From contig JAKQWZ010000072.1 of assembly GCA_029561735.1 (NCBI GenBank), positions 1 through 35,274 of the forward strand: DNA of 35,274 nt. Reading direction: 5' to 3'. Shown in pieces: positions 1 through 6,307 of this stretch. Origin of the DNA: Candidatus Omnitrophota bacterium (GTDB lineage Bacteria; Omnitrophota; Gorgyraeia; Gygaellales; Profunditerraquicolaceae). The notes beneath the pieces were generated by a model that made no database searches, was not told the origin of the DNA, and saw only the letters and a program-made list of their open reading frames with translations. Numbering within the stretch: the stretch's first letter is position 1; each line of letters opens with the position of its first letter. Position numbers and translations under genes: made by a program.

Positions 1-455
1 TTATAGCGGTTATTCTGGCTATAGTATTGTTTTGGGTTTTATTCAATGCCGGCAGGTTTATAGCTGTTAAGATATCGGGACTTTTCGCTAAACGTTCAAA
101 GGCTGTATCAGTCAGCAAGGAGCTTTCCAAGGCTGAGGCAAAGAAATCTTCTAAGCCTTCTTCGCAGGCCCATATCGAGAAAATACCCGCATCTAATGTG
201 CTGCGCCTGAGCATCCGTGCCAAAGAAAATTGTTTTGTCCAGGTAAAATGCGACGGTAAAACACAATTTTACGGTACGCTTAAAAAAGGCAGGTCAGACA
301 GCTGGAAGGCTAATGAGAAAATAGAATTTACTTTAGGCAATGCCACCGCAGTAGAAGTGGAAGTGAATAACCGCCTTATCAACAGTTTGGGCCGCAGGGG
401 CCAGGCAGTAAAGAATATCCTGATCACCAAAGACGGCTTAAGTATCCCCAGATGA
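1..455 (+). CDS. rodZ: RodZ-like cytoskeletal/cell-shape protein, C-terminal part (DUF4115), 5' truncated by window edge
   Basis: The reading frame is open from base 3, so the gene begins upstream of the window. The visible part starts inside a hydrophobic membrane helix (IAVILAIVLFWVLF). A basic, Ser/Lys-rich linker of about 45 residues follows, then a domain of about 80 residues that matches the RodZ C-terminal domain: 'CFVQVKCDGKTQFYGTL', 'W-K-A-N-E', 'GNATAVEVEVNNR', 'LGRRGQ'. In RodZ the cytoplasmic N-terminal HTH domain binds MreB and the C-terminal domain lies in the periplasm; the HTH part is not visible here. The stop overlaps the rimO start as ATGA. A rodZ-rimO-pgsA order is seen in many bacteria and supports the call. 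Translation starts proposed inside the window, such as the TTG at 27, are artefacts of truncation. Confidence 0.85.
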   Translation, partial: IAVILAIVLFWVLFNAGRFIAVKISGLFAKRSKAVSVSKELSKAEAKKSSKPSSQAHIEKIPASNVLRLSIRAKENCFVQVKCDGKTQFYGTLKKGRSDSWKANEKIEFTLGNATAVEVEVNNRLINSLGRRGQAVKNILITKDGLSIPR

Positions 456-1699
456 AAAGTAAGGTAGGTATTTTGAGCCTTGGATGCCCGAGAAATCTGG
501 TTGATTCCGAGCATATTGCCGGAAGGCTGCGCAGCAAGGGCTACAAGATAACAGATATCAATAAAGCAGACGTAGCTATTGTTAACACCTGCGCTTTTAT
601 TGACGATGCCAAGGCTGAATCGGTTGATGCGATTTTGCAGCTCATTGATTTAAAAAAGAAAGGCAAGCTTAAGAAGGTTTTGGTTTATGGTTGCCTTTCG
701 CAGCGCTACCACGTTGAACTGCCTAAAGAGCTGTCGCAGATCGATGCTTTTGTAGGCAGGGTAAGTTTGGATGAAGGGATTGAGCGGTTTGCCCTTACCC
801 CTAAACATTACTCGTATCTAAAGATATGCGAAGGTTGTATTAACAATTGCAGTTTTTGCGTGATCCATAAAATAAAAGGCAAGTTTTGCAGTATAGATGA
901 GTATTCGCTCATTGAGAAGGTCAAAGCGCTTGACGCGGATAAAATATCCGAGCTTAATATTATAGGCCAGGATATCTCCGGATACGGTATAGATATTTAC
1001 GGTAAATATAAACTTGCCGGCCTGATAAAAAATATCAGCATGTCCTGCGATAATATCAAGTGGCTGCGTTTGCTTTATCTCTATCCGTCCAGGGTTAATG
1101 ACGAGCTTTTGCGCCTGGTTAACGATGATCCGAAGATATGCAAGTATCTGGATGTGCCTATTCAGCACATTAATAGCAGGCTCCTTAAATTGATGAATCG
1201 CGATACCGACAGCCGCGGTATTTTGGAGTTGATTTCCAGGATTAGAAAGATAGTGCCGGAGGCTGCTATCCGCACTTCGATAATAGTAGGTTTTCCTTCT
1301 GAAACTCATAAAGAATTTGAAGAGTTGCTGGATTTCGTTAGAGACACAAGATTTGACCGGCTCGGCGCTTTTATGTATTCAGCTGAGGAGGGGACTCCTG
1401 CTCATGGCTTTAAAGATCAGGTGCCGGAAAAAGTAAAAAAAGACCGTTTCAATGCTATAATGACTTTACAGCAGCAGATCTCGGTTGAGAATAACGCGAA
1501 ATTCTTAGGCAGGACAATAGATGTGATCATTGACGCAAAAGAGAAAGATCATTATCTGGGCCGTAGTCAATTTGACGCTCCTGAAGTAGACGGATTGGTT
1601 TATGTGACCGGTTCCCGGGTTTTAAAGCGCGGGGATATAGTAAAGGTAAAAATAAACGATACTCTTGAATACGACCTTAGAGGAGAAATAGTTCAATGA
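452..1699 (+). CDS. rimO: Ribosomal protein S12 methylthiotransferase RimO (radical SAM)
   Basis: This enzyme adds a methylthio group to a conserved aspartate of ribosomal protein S12, using two [4Fe-4S] clusters and S-adenosylmethionine. The 415 residues show the family layout. The N-terminal UPF0004 domain has three cluster cysteines (C12 in 'LGCPRN', C47 in 'NTCAF', C81 in 'YGCLSQ'). The radical SAM core has CxxxCxxC at C129/C133/C136 ('CINNCSFC'). A C-terminal TRAM domain covers roughly the last 65 residues. 'LGCPRNLVDSE' favours RimO over the tRNA-modifying paralogue MiaB, which usually reads GCQMN there. The length is close to the usual 430-440. The start ATG overlaps the rodZ stop by 4 bp and the stop overlaps the pgsA start by 4 bp, so translational coupling is likely. 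Confidence 0.95.
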   Translation: MKSKVGILSLGCPRNLVDSEHIAGRLRSKGYKITDINKADVAIVNTCAFIDDAKAESVDAILQLIDLKKKGKLKKVLVYGCLSQRYHVELPKELSQIDAFVGRVSLDEGIERFALTPKHYSYLKICEGCINNCSFCVIHKIKGKFCSIDEYSLIEKVKALDADKISELNIIGQDISGYGIDIYGKYKLAGLIKNISMSCDNIKWLRLLYLYPSRVNDELLRLVNDDPKICKYLDVPIQHINSRLLKLMNRDTDSRGILELISRIRKIVPEAAIRTSIIVGFPSETHKEFEELLDFVRDTRFDRLGAFMYSAEEGTPAHGFKDQVPEKVKKDRFNAIMTLQQQISVENNAKFLGRTIDVIIDAKEKDHYLGRSQFDAPEVDGLVYVTGSRVLKRGDIVKVKINDTLEYDLRGEIVQ

Positions 1700-2274
1700 A
1701 TATAGCCAATCGCATAACGATGTTCAGGATAATCCTGGCGTTTGTTTTTATATTCTTGATCTTTAGCAGCGGGCTTTGGGCAAAAGCAGGGGCATTGATC
1801 GTGTTTATTGTTGCGGCAATATCGGACTTTCTTGACGGTTATATCGCCCACAAGAGGAATCTGGTCACTGATTTCGGCAAGATTATGGACCCGATAGCGG
1901 ATAAAGTGCTGGTTTTGTCGGCATTCACCTGTTTTGTCCAGATGCAGTTGATTGAATCATGGATGTTTGTGGTTATAATCTTACGCGAACTTCTGATTAC
2001 GTCATTGCGGCTATTTGCTTTGAGCAAAGGCCATGTTGTTGCAGCTTCCAAGGCCGGTAAACATAAAACTGTCTCTCAACTGGCAGTGATAATCTTTATC
2101 CTTATTTTTATTGTAGCCAAAGAGGCAATGCTGGAATATGCAACCTGGAACCCTGCCTGGGAAAAATTCTTCTTAAACAGCATCTTTGTGATGATGCTTG
2201 TTACTGTCGGTTTTACTCTATTCTCGGGTTTTTCCTATCTTTGGGAAAACCGCAAGATGATTTCCCGGAACTGA
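1696..2274 (+). CDS. pgsA: CDP-diacylglycerol-glycerol-3-phosphate 3-phosphatidyltransferase PgsA
   Basis: This integral membrane enzyme makes phosphatidylglycerol phosphate from CDP-diacylglycerol and glycerol 3-phosphate. The 192 residues are very hydrophobic, with several membrane helices. They carry the CDP-alcohol phosphotransferase signature: D44-x2-D47-G48-x2-A51, G61-x3-D65-x3-D69 ('SDFLDGYIAH', 'DFGKIMDPIADK'). The four aspartates are intact. The arginine normally following the Ala of the motif (A-R) is His52 here, with Lys53 and Arg54 next to it. pgpA, which removes the phosphate from the product, begins 7 bp downstream, so the two consecutive steps are adjacent. Overlap with rimO is ATGA. 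Confidence 0.92.
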   Translation: MNIANRITMFRIILAFVFIFLIFSSGLWAKAGALIVFIVAAISDFLDGYIAHKRNLVTDFGKIMDPIADKVLVLSAFTCFVQMQLIESWMFVVIILRELLITSLRLFALSKGHVVAASKAGKHKTVSQLAVIIFILIFIVAKEAMLEYATWNPAWEKFFLNSIFVMMLVTVGFTLFSGFSYLWENRKMISRN

Positions 2275-2281
2275 TTATTCT

Positions 2282-2749
2282 ATGAAAATTTCTTACCGCA
2301 TTTATGTCTTGATTGCCACTTTCTTTTATATAGGGTATCTGCCGCTTATTCCCGGCACATTCGGCAGCCTTGCGGGATTAGCCATATTCTTGGCCTTAAA
2401 TGGGAATGTTGCGTTTCAGTTAACAGCGCTATTTATAATCCTGTATTTGGGGTTTTTATCCAGCGGTAAGGCTGAAGAAATATTAGGTAAGAAAGACCCC
2501 GGCTGTGTGGTGATTGATGAAGTCGCCGGGATGTTGATCACTTTTCTTTTTATCCCGTTTGAGATAAAAACAATTCTTATCGGTTTTTTAGTTTTTAGAT
2601 TGATGGATACTGTTAAGCCTTTTCCTGCTTACGGCCTGCAAAAGAAGCACGGCAGTATCGGGATAATGGGCGATGATATAGTTGCGGGGATCTACTCTAA
2701 TCTTGTGCTTCAGGTAGTTTTAAGATTTACTTCTTTTATGGGCGCGTAG
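2282..2749 (+). CDS. pgpA: Phosphatidylglycerophosphatase A
   Basis: PgpA dephosphorylates phosphatidylglycerol phosphate to phosphatidylglycerol at the inner membrane. The 155 residues match the usual size and show the family motifs: 'PGTFGSLAG' near residues 24-32, 'VVIDEVAGM' with D79 and E80, and 'FRLMDTVKPFPA' further on. Several hydrophobic helices lie between. It follows pgsA, which makes its substrate, by 7 bp. The last 40 bp overlap the 3' end of the convergent thpR gene on the other strand. No strong terminator separates the two genes. Confidence 0.92.
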   Translation: MKISYRIYVLIATFFYIGYLPLIPGTFGSLAGLAIFLALNGNVAFQLTALFIILYLGFLSSGKAEEILGKKDPGCVVIDEVAGMLITFLFIPFEIKTILIGFLVFRLMDTVKPFPAYGLQKKHGSIGIMGDDIVAGIYSNLVLQVVLRFTSFMGA

Positions 2750-3282
2750 GCCGGGCCTTTAGGGGAGAGTTTACTTTCAAAAAGAGTGATTTTTAAAACC
2801 TGCATTTCTAATCCTTTTCCGGAAAAATCCGCGCTTAATTTTTTTAATTCACTGACCAGTTTGAGCCTGTTTTTGCCTGTTCTGACTCTTCCTATAGTAA
2901 TATGAGTTGAAAATTCTCTGGTTTCTTTGGGGATTCCTATTGAGTAGAGTTTTTCTTCTAGAAGACGGGCGATTTCTTTGGTTTGGCTGTCGCCAAGGTC
3001 AATCCCTACCCAGATAACCCGTGGGCAGTCTATTTTAGGGAAGCCCCCTAATTCAGATAAACGGATAGAGTAGCTTGAGTTAGTTTTTGCTATCCCTTCT
3101 AAAATATCGCTGGTATGTTTTATTTTTGTATCTTCGATCTCGCCTAAAAATTTCAAAGTCAGATGGATGTTCTGCGGTTCAACCCATTTTACGTCAGGAT
3201 CGGTCTTTTGAAGTGTTTGCTGGAGCAGGGAGACAGAAGTACGGATTTCTTGAGAAAGCTCTAATGCAATAAATGTTCTCAT
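2710..3282 (-). CDS. thpR: RNA 2',3'-cyclic 3'-phosphodiesterase (2'-5' RNA ligase family)
   Basis: This is a 2H phosphoesterase: the two catalytic HxTx motifs are H40-L-T42-L and H127-I-T129-I, at the usual spacing for about 190 residues. The family opens cyclic 2',3'-phosphates on RNA and can ligate tRNA halves in vitro; the cellular role is poorly known. I start it at the ATG at 3282 ('MRTFIALEL', the family's usual N-terminus). The TTG one codon upstream overlaps the cinA stop. The cinA stop and this start share one base (TGATG), so the two minus-strand genes form an operon. The 3' end overlaps pgpA by 40 bp in a tail-to-tail arrangement. Confidence 0.92.
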   Translation of the reverse strand: MRTFIALELSQEIRTSVSLLQQTLQKTDPDVKWVEPQNIHLTLKFLGEIEDTKIKHTSDILEGIAKTNSSYSIRLSELGGFPKIDCPRVIWVGIDLGDSQTKEIARLLEEKLYSIGIPKETREFSTHITIGRVRTGKNRLKLVSELKKLSADFSGKGLEMQVLKITLFESKLSPKGPAYAPIKEVNLKTT

Positions 3283-3749
3283 CAAAGCACTTTTCTAATC
3301 AATTTCATGGCTTCTAATGCGGATTGCTTTCTTATTCTATCGCGGCTGCCTTTAAACAGGAATTTTTTACAGCTAGTTCTACCTTTTAAAGCCAGAGCAA
3401 TAAATACAGTACCTACGGGTTTTTGAATGGTGCCGCCTGTTGGCCCGGCAATACCGGTGATGCCTACTCCAATATCAGTTTTGGCTAAATACTTGATATT
3501 TTGCGCCATTTTTGAAGCGATCTCTTGGGATACAGCGCCCTTTGCCTTAATAAGCCGGCCGGGGATATTCAGCAGTTTTTGTTTAGTTTTATTGCTATAA
3601 GTGATCAGGCCCAATTTAAAGTATTTTGAACTTCCCGGAGTTGCCGTAAGCAGGAATCCGAGCAGGCCACCGGTACAGGATTCAGCAACGGCTATGGAGA
3701 GTTTTTTATGGATAAGCGCTTTGTGAAGCCCGGAGCATATTCTGTTCAT
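3282..3749 (-). CDS. cinA: CinA C-terminal-domain protein, nicotinamide-nucleotide amidase (PncC type)
   Basis: PncC-type amidases deamidate nicotinamide mononucleotide to nicotinate mononucleotide and so recycle NAD breakdown products, including the NMN released by the NAD-dependent DNA ligase encoded later in this window. The 155 residues hold only the C-terminal domain of CinA; the N-terminal MoaB-like domain is absent, as in E. coli PncC (formerly YgaD). Motifs are 'AESCTGG' (Ser24), 'TYSNKTK' (Tyr50, Lys55) and 'GITGIAGPTGG...KPVGTVFIAL'. Ser24, Tyr50 and Lys55 align with the known catalytic Ser-Tyr-Lys set. It is divergent from the riboswitch promoter. No Shine-Dalgarno is visible before the ATG. 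Confidence 0.9.
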   Translation of the reverse strand: MNRICSGLHKALIHKKLSIAVAESCTGGLLGFLLTATPGSSKYFKLGLITYSNKTKQKLLNIPGRLIKAKGAVSQEIASKMAQNIKYLAKTDIGVGITGIAGPTGGTIQKPVGTVFIALALKGRTSCKKFLFKGSRDRIRKQSALEAMKLIRKVL

Positions 3750-3759
3750 CTTAAAACCA

Positions 3760-3787
3760 ATTATAACAAAATTATTGCATATGGCAA
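3760..3787 (-). promoter_or_regulatory. Possible sigma70-type promoter for cinA-thpR
   Basis: On the minus strand, TTGCCA (3787-3782) lies 16 bp from a consensus TATAAT (3765-3760). The expected transcription start is only a few bases before the cinA ATG at 3749, so the mRNA would be nearly leaderless, which fits the lack of a ribosome-binding site. The -35 match is moderate and the region is A+T-rich, so this is tentative. Confidence 0.4.
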
Positions 3788-3800
3788 AGCCATTATTCTA

Positions 3801-3831
3801 TTGACAAATTCCCGGGTTCTGGTAATATAAT
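3801..3831 (+). promoter_or_regulatory. Promoter of the FMN riboswitch / riboflavin operon
   Basis: A consensus TTGACA (3801-3806) is followed by TATAAT at 3826-3831 (19-bp spacer); an overlapping TAATAT at 3823-3828 would give a 16-bp spacer. The predicted transcription start is just upstream of the first P1 base of the riboswitch at 3836, as expected for an aptamer at the very 5' end of the leader. Confidence 0.65.
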
Positions 3832-3872
3832 TAACAATCTTCAGGGCAGGGTGAGATTCCCGACCGGCGGTT

Positions 3873-3960
3873 GCGCAGCAAGCGCACACCGGCGCTTCCT
3901 TTAGCGCCGGGTGATAGCGCAGCAAGCGCACACCGGCGCTTCCTTTAGCGCCGGGTGATA
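3873..3960 (+). repeat. Perfect 44-bp tandem duplication inside riboswitch stem P3
   Basis: Bases 3873-3916 and 3917-3960 are identical 44-bp units placed directly between the two strands of P3. Each unit contains GCGC-AGCAA-GCGC (a possible 4-bp hairpin), then ACACC, a perfect 6-bp stem GGCGCT/AGCGCC closed by the loop TCCTTT, then GGGTGATA. CACC and GGGTG can extend the stem with one bulged G. The perfect identity points to a recent tandem duplication. A diverged copy lies in P6 at 4014-4057. Confidence 0.95.
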
Positions 3961-4013
3961 ACCCGCGAGCCTCTCAAGGGCATGATCCGGTGAAATTCCG
4001 GAGTCGATGGCTA

Positions 4014-4057
4014 GCGCAGAAAGCGCATACCAATCCATCATTTTGGATTGGGTGAAA
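4014..4057 (+). repeat. Diverged third copy of the 44-bp element inside riboswitch stem P6
   Basis: This 44-bp stretch aligns without gaps to the P3 units. The first 18 bases differ at only 2 positions (GCGCAGAAAGCGCATACC). The loop is TCATTT instead of TCCTTT and the end is GGGTGAAA instead of GGGTGATA. The 6-bp stem is wholly different in sequence (AATCCA/TGGATT instead of GGCGCT/AGCGCC) yet still pairs perfectly, with five of six pairs changed by compensation. It lies between the conserved blocks that flank the variable P6 stem. Confidence 0.9.
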
Positions 4058-4089
4058 GTCCAGATGGAAGAAGATTAAGCAGTTTCTAT

Positions 4090-4121
4090 GCCCGAAGATT
4101 TTGTCTTCGGGTTATTTTTTT
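4090..4121 (+). terminator. Intrinsic terminator of the FMN riboswitch expression platform
   Basis: The 8-bp stem CCCGAAGA (4091-4098) / TCTTCGGG (4104-4111) with loop TTTTG is followed by TTATTTTTTTAT. It lies between the aptamer and the ribBA start. Its 5' arm contains GAAGATT, the same 7-mer as the 3' strand of P1, so the P1 5' strand can pair with it instead to form an antiterminator. Confidence 0.92.
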
Positions 4122-4134
4122 ATAGGGAGATTAA

Positions 4135-5346
4135 GTGTTCAATTCTATTACAGAAATACTGGAAGATCTGAAAAAAGGCCGGATGGTGGTCGTGGTTGAT
4201 GACGAGGACCGCGAGAACGAAGGCGATCTGGTAGTTGCCGCGTCATTTGCTAAACCGGAAACTATAAATTTTATGGCCAAGGAAGGGCGCGGCCTTATCT
4301 GCATTCCTATGGAAGAAGTCCGCCTTCAGGAATTGCAGCTGCAGCCAATGATGGAAGAAGGCTCTAATTTAGCTAAAAAAGACCCGTTTTCAACTGCCTG
4401 GATGGTCTCTGTTGATGCGGCAAAAGGCGTGACTACCGGAATTTCAGCTTTTGACCGCAGCCGGACTATTGAAGTCTTAATAAATCCAAATTCTAAACCG
4501 GAAGATTTAATCCGCCCGGGCCATATATTTCCTTTAAAGGCTCGCAATGGCGGAGTCCTGGTGCGCGCAGGGCATACCGAAGCAACAGTGGATATGATGC
4601 GTTTAGCCGGGCTATATCCGGCCGGAGTTATTTGTGAAATAATGAATGAAGACGGTTCAATGTCGCGGCTGCCGCAATTATTGGAATTTTCCCGTAAACA
4701 TCATCTGAAAATCTGTTCGATTGCTGATCTGATTGAATACCGCCGGCGTTCAGAGAAACTGATTGAGCGGATCTCAAAGGCCAGGCTTCCTACTGAATAC
4801 GGGGTTTATGATTTGATAGCATACCGCGACCTGACTAACAAGAAGGTCCATGTGGTGTTGACAATGGGAGAGTTTGGCAATGATCCGGTTATGGTACGCG
4901 TACATTCAGAGTGCCTGACCGGAGACGTATTTGCTTCTCTGCGCTGCGATTGCGGCAGGCAGTTAAAAATAGCCATGCAGAGGATTGAAAAAGAAAAAAA
5001 AGGCGTCATCCTTTATATGAATCAGGAAGGAAGAGGCATTGGCCTGGCTGAAAAGATTAAGGCCTATGCTTTGCAGGATAAAGGAATGGATACAGTTGAG
5101 GCCAATAATGCGCTGGGGTTTGATCCGGACCTGCGCGATTACGGTATCGGCGCCCAGATATTAGTGGACTTGGGAATAAAAAATATTAAATTATTGACTA
5201 ATAATCCGCGTAAGATAGTCGGCCTGGAAGGTTACGGCCTGAAAGTCATAGAGCGGGTGGCGCTGGAGATTGAACCTAATCCGCAGAATTACAATTATTT
5301 AAAGACAAAAAAAGAGAAGTTAGGGCATGATTTAAATCTGCTGTAA
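4135..5346 (+). CDS. ribBA: Bifunctional 3,4-dihydroxy-2-butanone-4-phosphate synthase / GTP cyclohydrolase II
   Basis: This fusion catalyses both entry reactions of riboflavin synthesis: ribulose 5-phosphate to the four-carbon unit, and GTP to the diaminopyrimidine. Residues 1 to about 205 are the RibB domain, with '[10 protein letters not shown]' (22-31), His130, and '[10 protein letters not shown]' (His147, Glu149). Residues from about 215 on are the RibA domain, with zinc ligands C260, C271 and C273 ('[17 protein letters not shown]'), 'QEGRGIGL' and 'TNNPRK'. All key residues of both halves are present, so both activities are expected. Length 403 is typical. The start is GTG at 4135, preceded by AGGGAG at 4124-4129. 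It is the first gene after the riboswitch terminator. Confidence 0.96.
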   Translation: MFNSITEILEDLKKGRMVVVVDDEDRENEGDLVVAASFAKPETINFMAKEGRGLICIPMEEVRLQELQLQPMMEEGSNLAKKDPFSTAWMVSVDAAKGVTTGISAFDRSRTIEVLINPNSKPEDLIRPGHIFPLKARNGGVLVRAGHTEATVDMMRLAGLYPAGVICEIMNEDGSMSRLPQLLEFSRKHHLKICSIADLIEYRRRSEKLIERISKARLPTEYGVYDLIAYRDLTNKKVHVVLTMGEFGNDPVMVRVHSECLTGDVFASLRCDCGRQLKIAMQRIEKEKKGVILYMNQEGRGIGLAEKIKAYALQDKGMDTVEANNALGFDPDLRDYGIGAQILVDLGIKNIKLLTNNPRKIVGLEGYGLKVIERVALEIEPNPQNYNYLKTKKEKLGHDLNLL

Positions 5347-5365
5347 TTATTTAGGGACACTTTTG

Positions 5366-5410
5366 TGAGTAAATTCAGAACCGTCCCCTGAGTAAATCCA
5401 GAACCGTCCC
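5366..5410 (+). repeat. Tandem 22-bp repeat in the ribBA-ribH gap, likely remnant of a dispersed palindromic element
   Basis: TGAGTAAATTCAGAACCGTC plus CC (5366-5387) is repeated at 5389-5410 with a single T-to-C change. A GGGAC at 5353-5357 can pair with the GTCCC that ends either unit, so the block has an imperfect palindromic form. The 80-bp ribBA-ribH gap is the only long gap in this operon and consists almost wholly of this block plus the ribH ribosome-binding site. The sequence resembles the REP-like elements linked to IS200/Y1-type transposases in some genomes; that resemblance is from memory and unchecked. Confidence 0.75.
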
Positions 5411-5426
5411 TACAAGAGGAGGAGAA

Positions 5427-5891
5427 ATGGTAAAAGTAATTGAAGGTGATATGATAGCAAAGGGCAAGTCGTTTGGTATAGCTATATCAAGGTTCAATGA
5501 TCTGGTGACTAAAGAGCTTTTGTCAGGATGTGTTGATACTTTGGTCCGCCACGGCGCAGATGAAAAAGAAATTCAGGTTGTCTGGGCTCCGGGAGCTTAT
5601 GAGATTCCGTTAATTGCGCAGAAAATGGCTAAATCAAAAAAATATGACGCGATTATCTGTTTAGGCGCGGTGATTAGAGGTGCCACCCCGCATTTTGATT
5701 ATATCGCTGCGGAGAGCTCTAAGGGCGTTGCCAAGGTTATGCTGGATAATTCAGTCCCGGTGATCTTCGGGATCATTACTGCTGATACTATTGAGCAGGC
5801 AATTGAACGCTCAGGCACTAAAGACGGAAACAAAGGCCGCGACGCAGCTATTAACGCCATTGAAATGGCTAATGTATTGGAAAAGCTCTAA
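5427..5891 (+). CDS. ribH: 6,7-dimethyl-8-ribityllumazine synthase
   Basis: RibH condenses the 3,4-dihydroxy-2-butanone 4-phosphate made by RibBA with the ribitylaminopyrimidine from the RibD branch to give lumazine. The 154 residues match the family size. Motifs are 'ISRFND', '[10 protein letters not shown]', '[21 protein letters not shown]' with the catalytic His89, and '[12 protein letters not shown]' following Arg128. Lumazine synthases usually form 5-mers or 60-mer capsids; which form applies cannot be read here. A strong AGGAGG (5417-5422) precedes the ATG. The stop TAA shares one base with the nusB start. Confidence 0.96.
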   Translation: MVKVIEGDMIAKGKSFGIAISRFNDLVTKELLSGCVDTLVRHGADEKEIQVVWAPGAYEIPLIAQKMAKSKKYDAIICLGAVIRGATPHFDYIAAESSKGVAKVMLDNSVPVIFGIITADTIEQAIERSGTKDGNKGRDAAINAIEMANVLEKL

Positions 5892-6307
5892 TGCGCAAAC
5901 GTACAAAATCAAGGGAGTTTGCTTTGCAGGTGCTTTACCGTATGGATGTCACCAAAGACCCCTCGGATGTTTCATTGGATAATTTCTGGCTTAGCCAGCC
6001 TGATGAAGTGCCCGAAGCACAGGTAAAGGAATTTGCTACCCAGCTGGTTAAAGGCGTAGAGCAAAACCGCAAGGTCATTGACGAGAAAGTCTCTCATTAT
6101 GCGGCTAACTGGCAGCTTGAACGTATGGCTGTAGTAGACAGGAATATCCTGCGCCTGGCTACTTTTGAAATATTGATGTGCCCCCAAATCCCGCCGAAAG
6201 TCTCCATTAATGAAGCAATAGAGTTGGCTAAGAAATTCTCCGATGTGGAGGCATCCAAATTCGTTAACGGCATATTGGATAAGATCAAGCTTGAGAAAGA
6301 TAAATGA
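5891..6307 (+). CDS. nusB: Transcription antitermination factor NusB
   Basis: NusB binds boxA RNA with ribosomal protein S10 and supports rRNA transcription antitermination. The 138-residue all-helical protein shows the family pattern: an N-terminal 'RTKSREFALQVLYRMDV', a central 'ANWQLERMAVVDRNILRLATFEIL', and the C-terminal 'PPKVSINEAIELAKKFSDVEASKFVNGILDKI'. ribH next to nusB is a common order in bacteria. Here the gene sits within the riboswitch-controlled unit, overlapping ribH by 1 bp and the PHP gene by 4 bp (ATGA), so its transcript is probably FMN-responsive unless an internal promoter exists. Confidence 0.95.
   Translation: MRKRTKSREFALQVLYRMDVTKDPSDVSLDNFWLSQPDEVPEAQVKEFATQLVKGVEQNRKVIDEKVSHYAANWQLERMAVVDRNILRLATFEILMCPQIPPKVSINEAIELAKKFSDVEASKFVNGILDKIKLEKDK

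Larger units (their letters stand above)
3836..4076 (+). promoter_or_regulatory. FMN riboswitch (RFN element) with enlarged P3 and P6 stems
   Basis: The highly conserved RFN blocks are present in order: 'CTTCAGGGCAGGGTGAGATT' then 'CCCGACCGGCGGT' (P1, P2 and start of P3), 'ACCCGCGAGC' (end of P3), 'GGTGAAATTCCGGAGTCGA' (P5 and junction), and 'AGTCCAGATGGAAGAAG' closing the core. P1 is a perfect 7-bp helix, AATCTTC (3836-3842) with GAAGATT (4070-4076). Binding of FMN should switch off expression of the riboflavin operon. The element is 241 nt because the variable P3 loop holds two 44-nt repeats and P6 holds a third; without them about 109 nt remain. An intrinsic terminator lies 14 nt downstream, so control is likely at transcription termination. 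Confidence 0.95.

Noticed and set aside
818-1309. 163-codon minus-strand open frame
   Set aside because: It lies wholly inside rimO, shows no family motif and has no ribosome-binding site. It is a shadow of the coding bias of the real gene.
3873-4057. Short CRISPR-like array
   Set aside because: The two perfect units are directly adjacent with no spacers, and the third is part of riboswitch stem P6. No cas genes are nearby.
5791-5982. 63-codon plus-strand frame across the ribH-nusB junction
   Set aside because: It overlaps two well-defined genes in another frame and has no features of its own.
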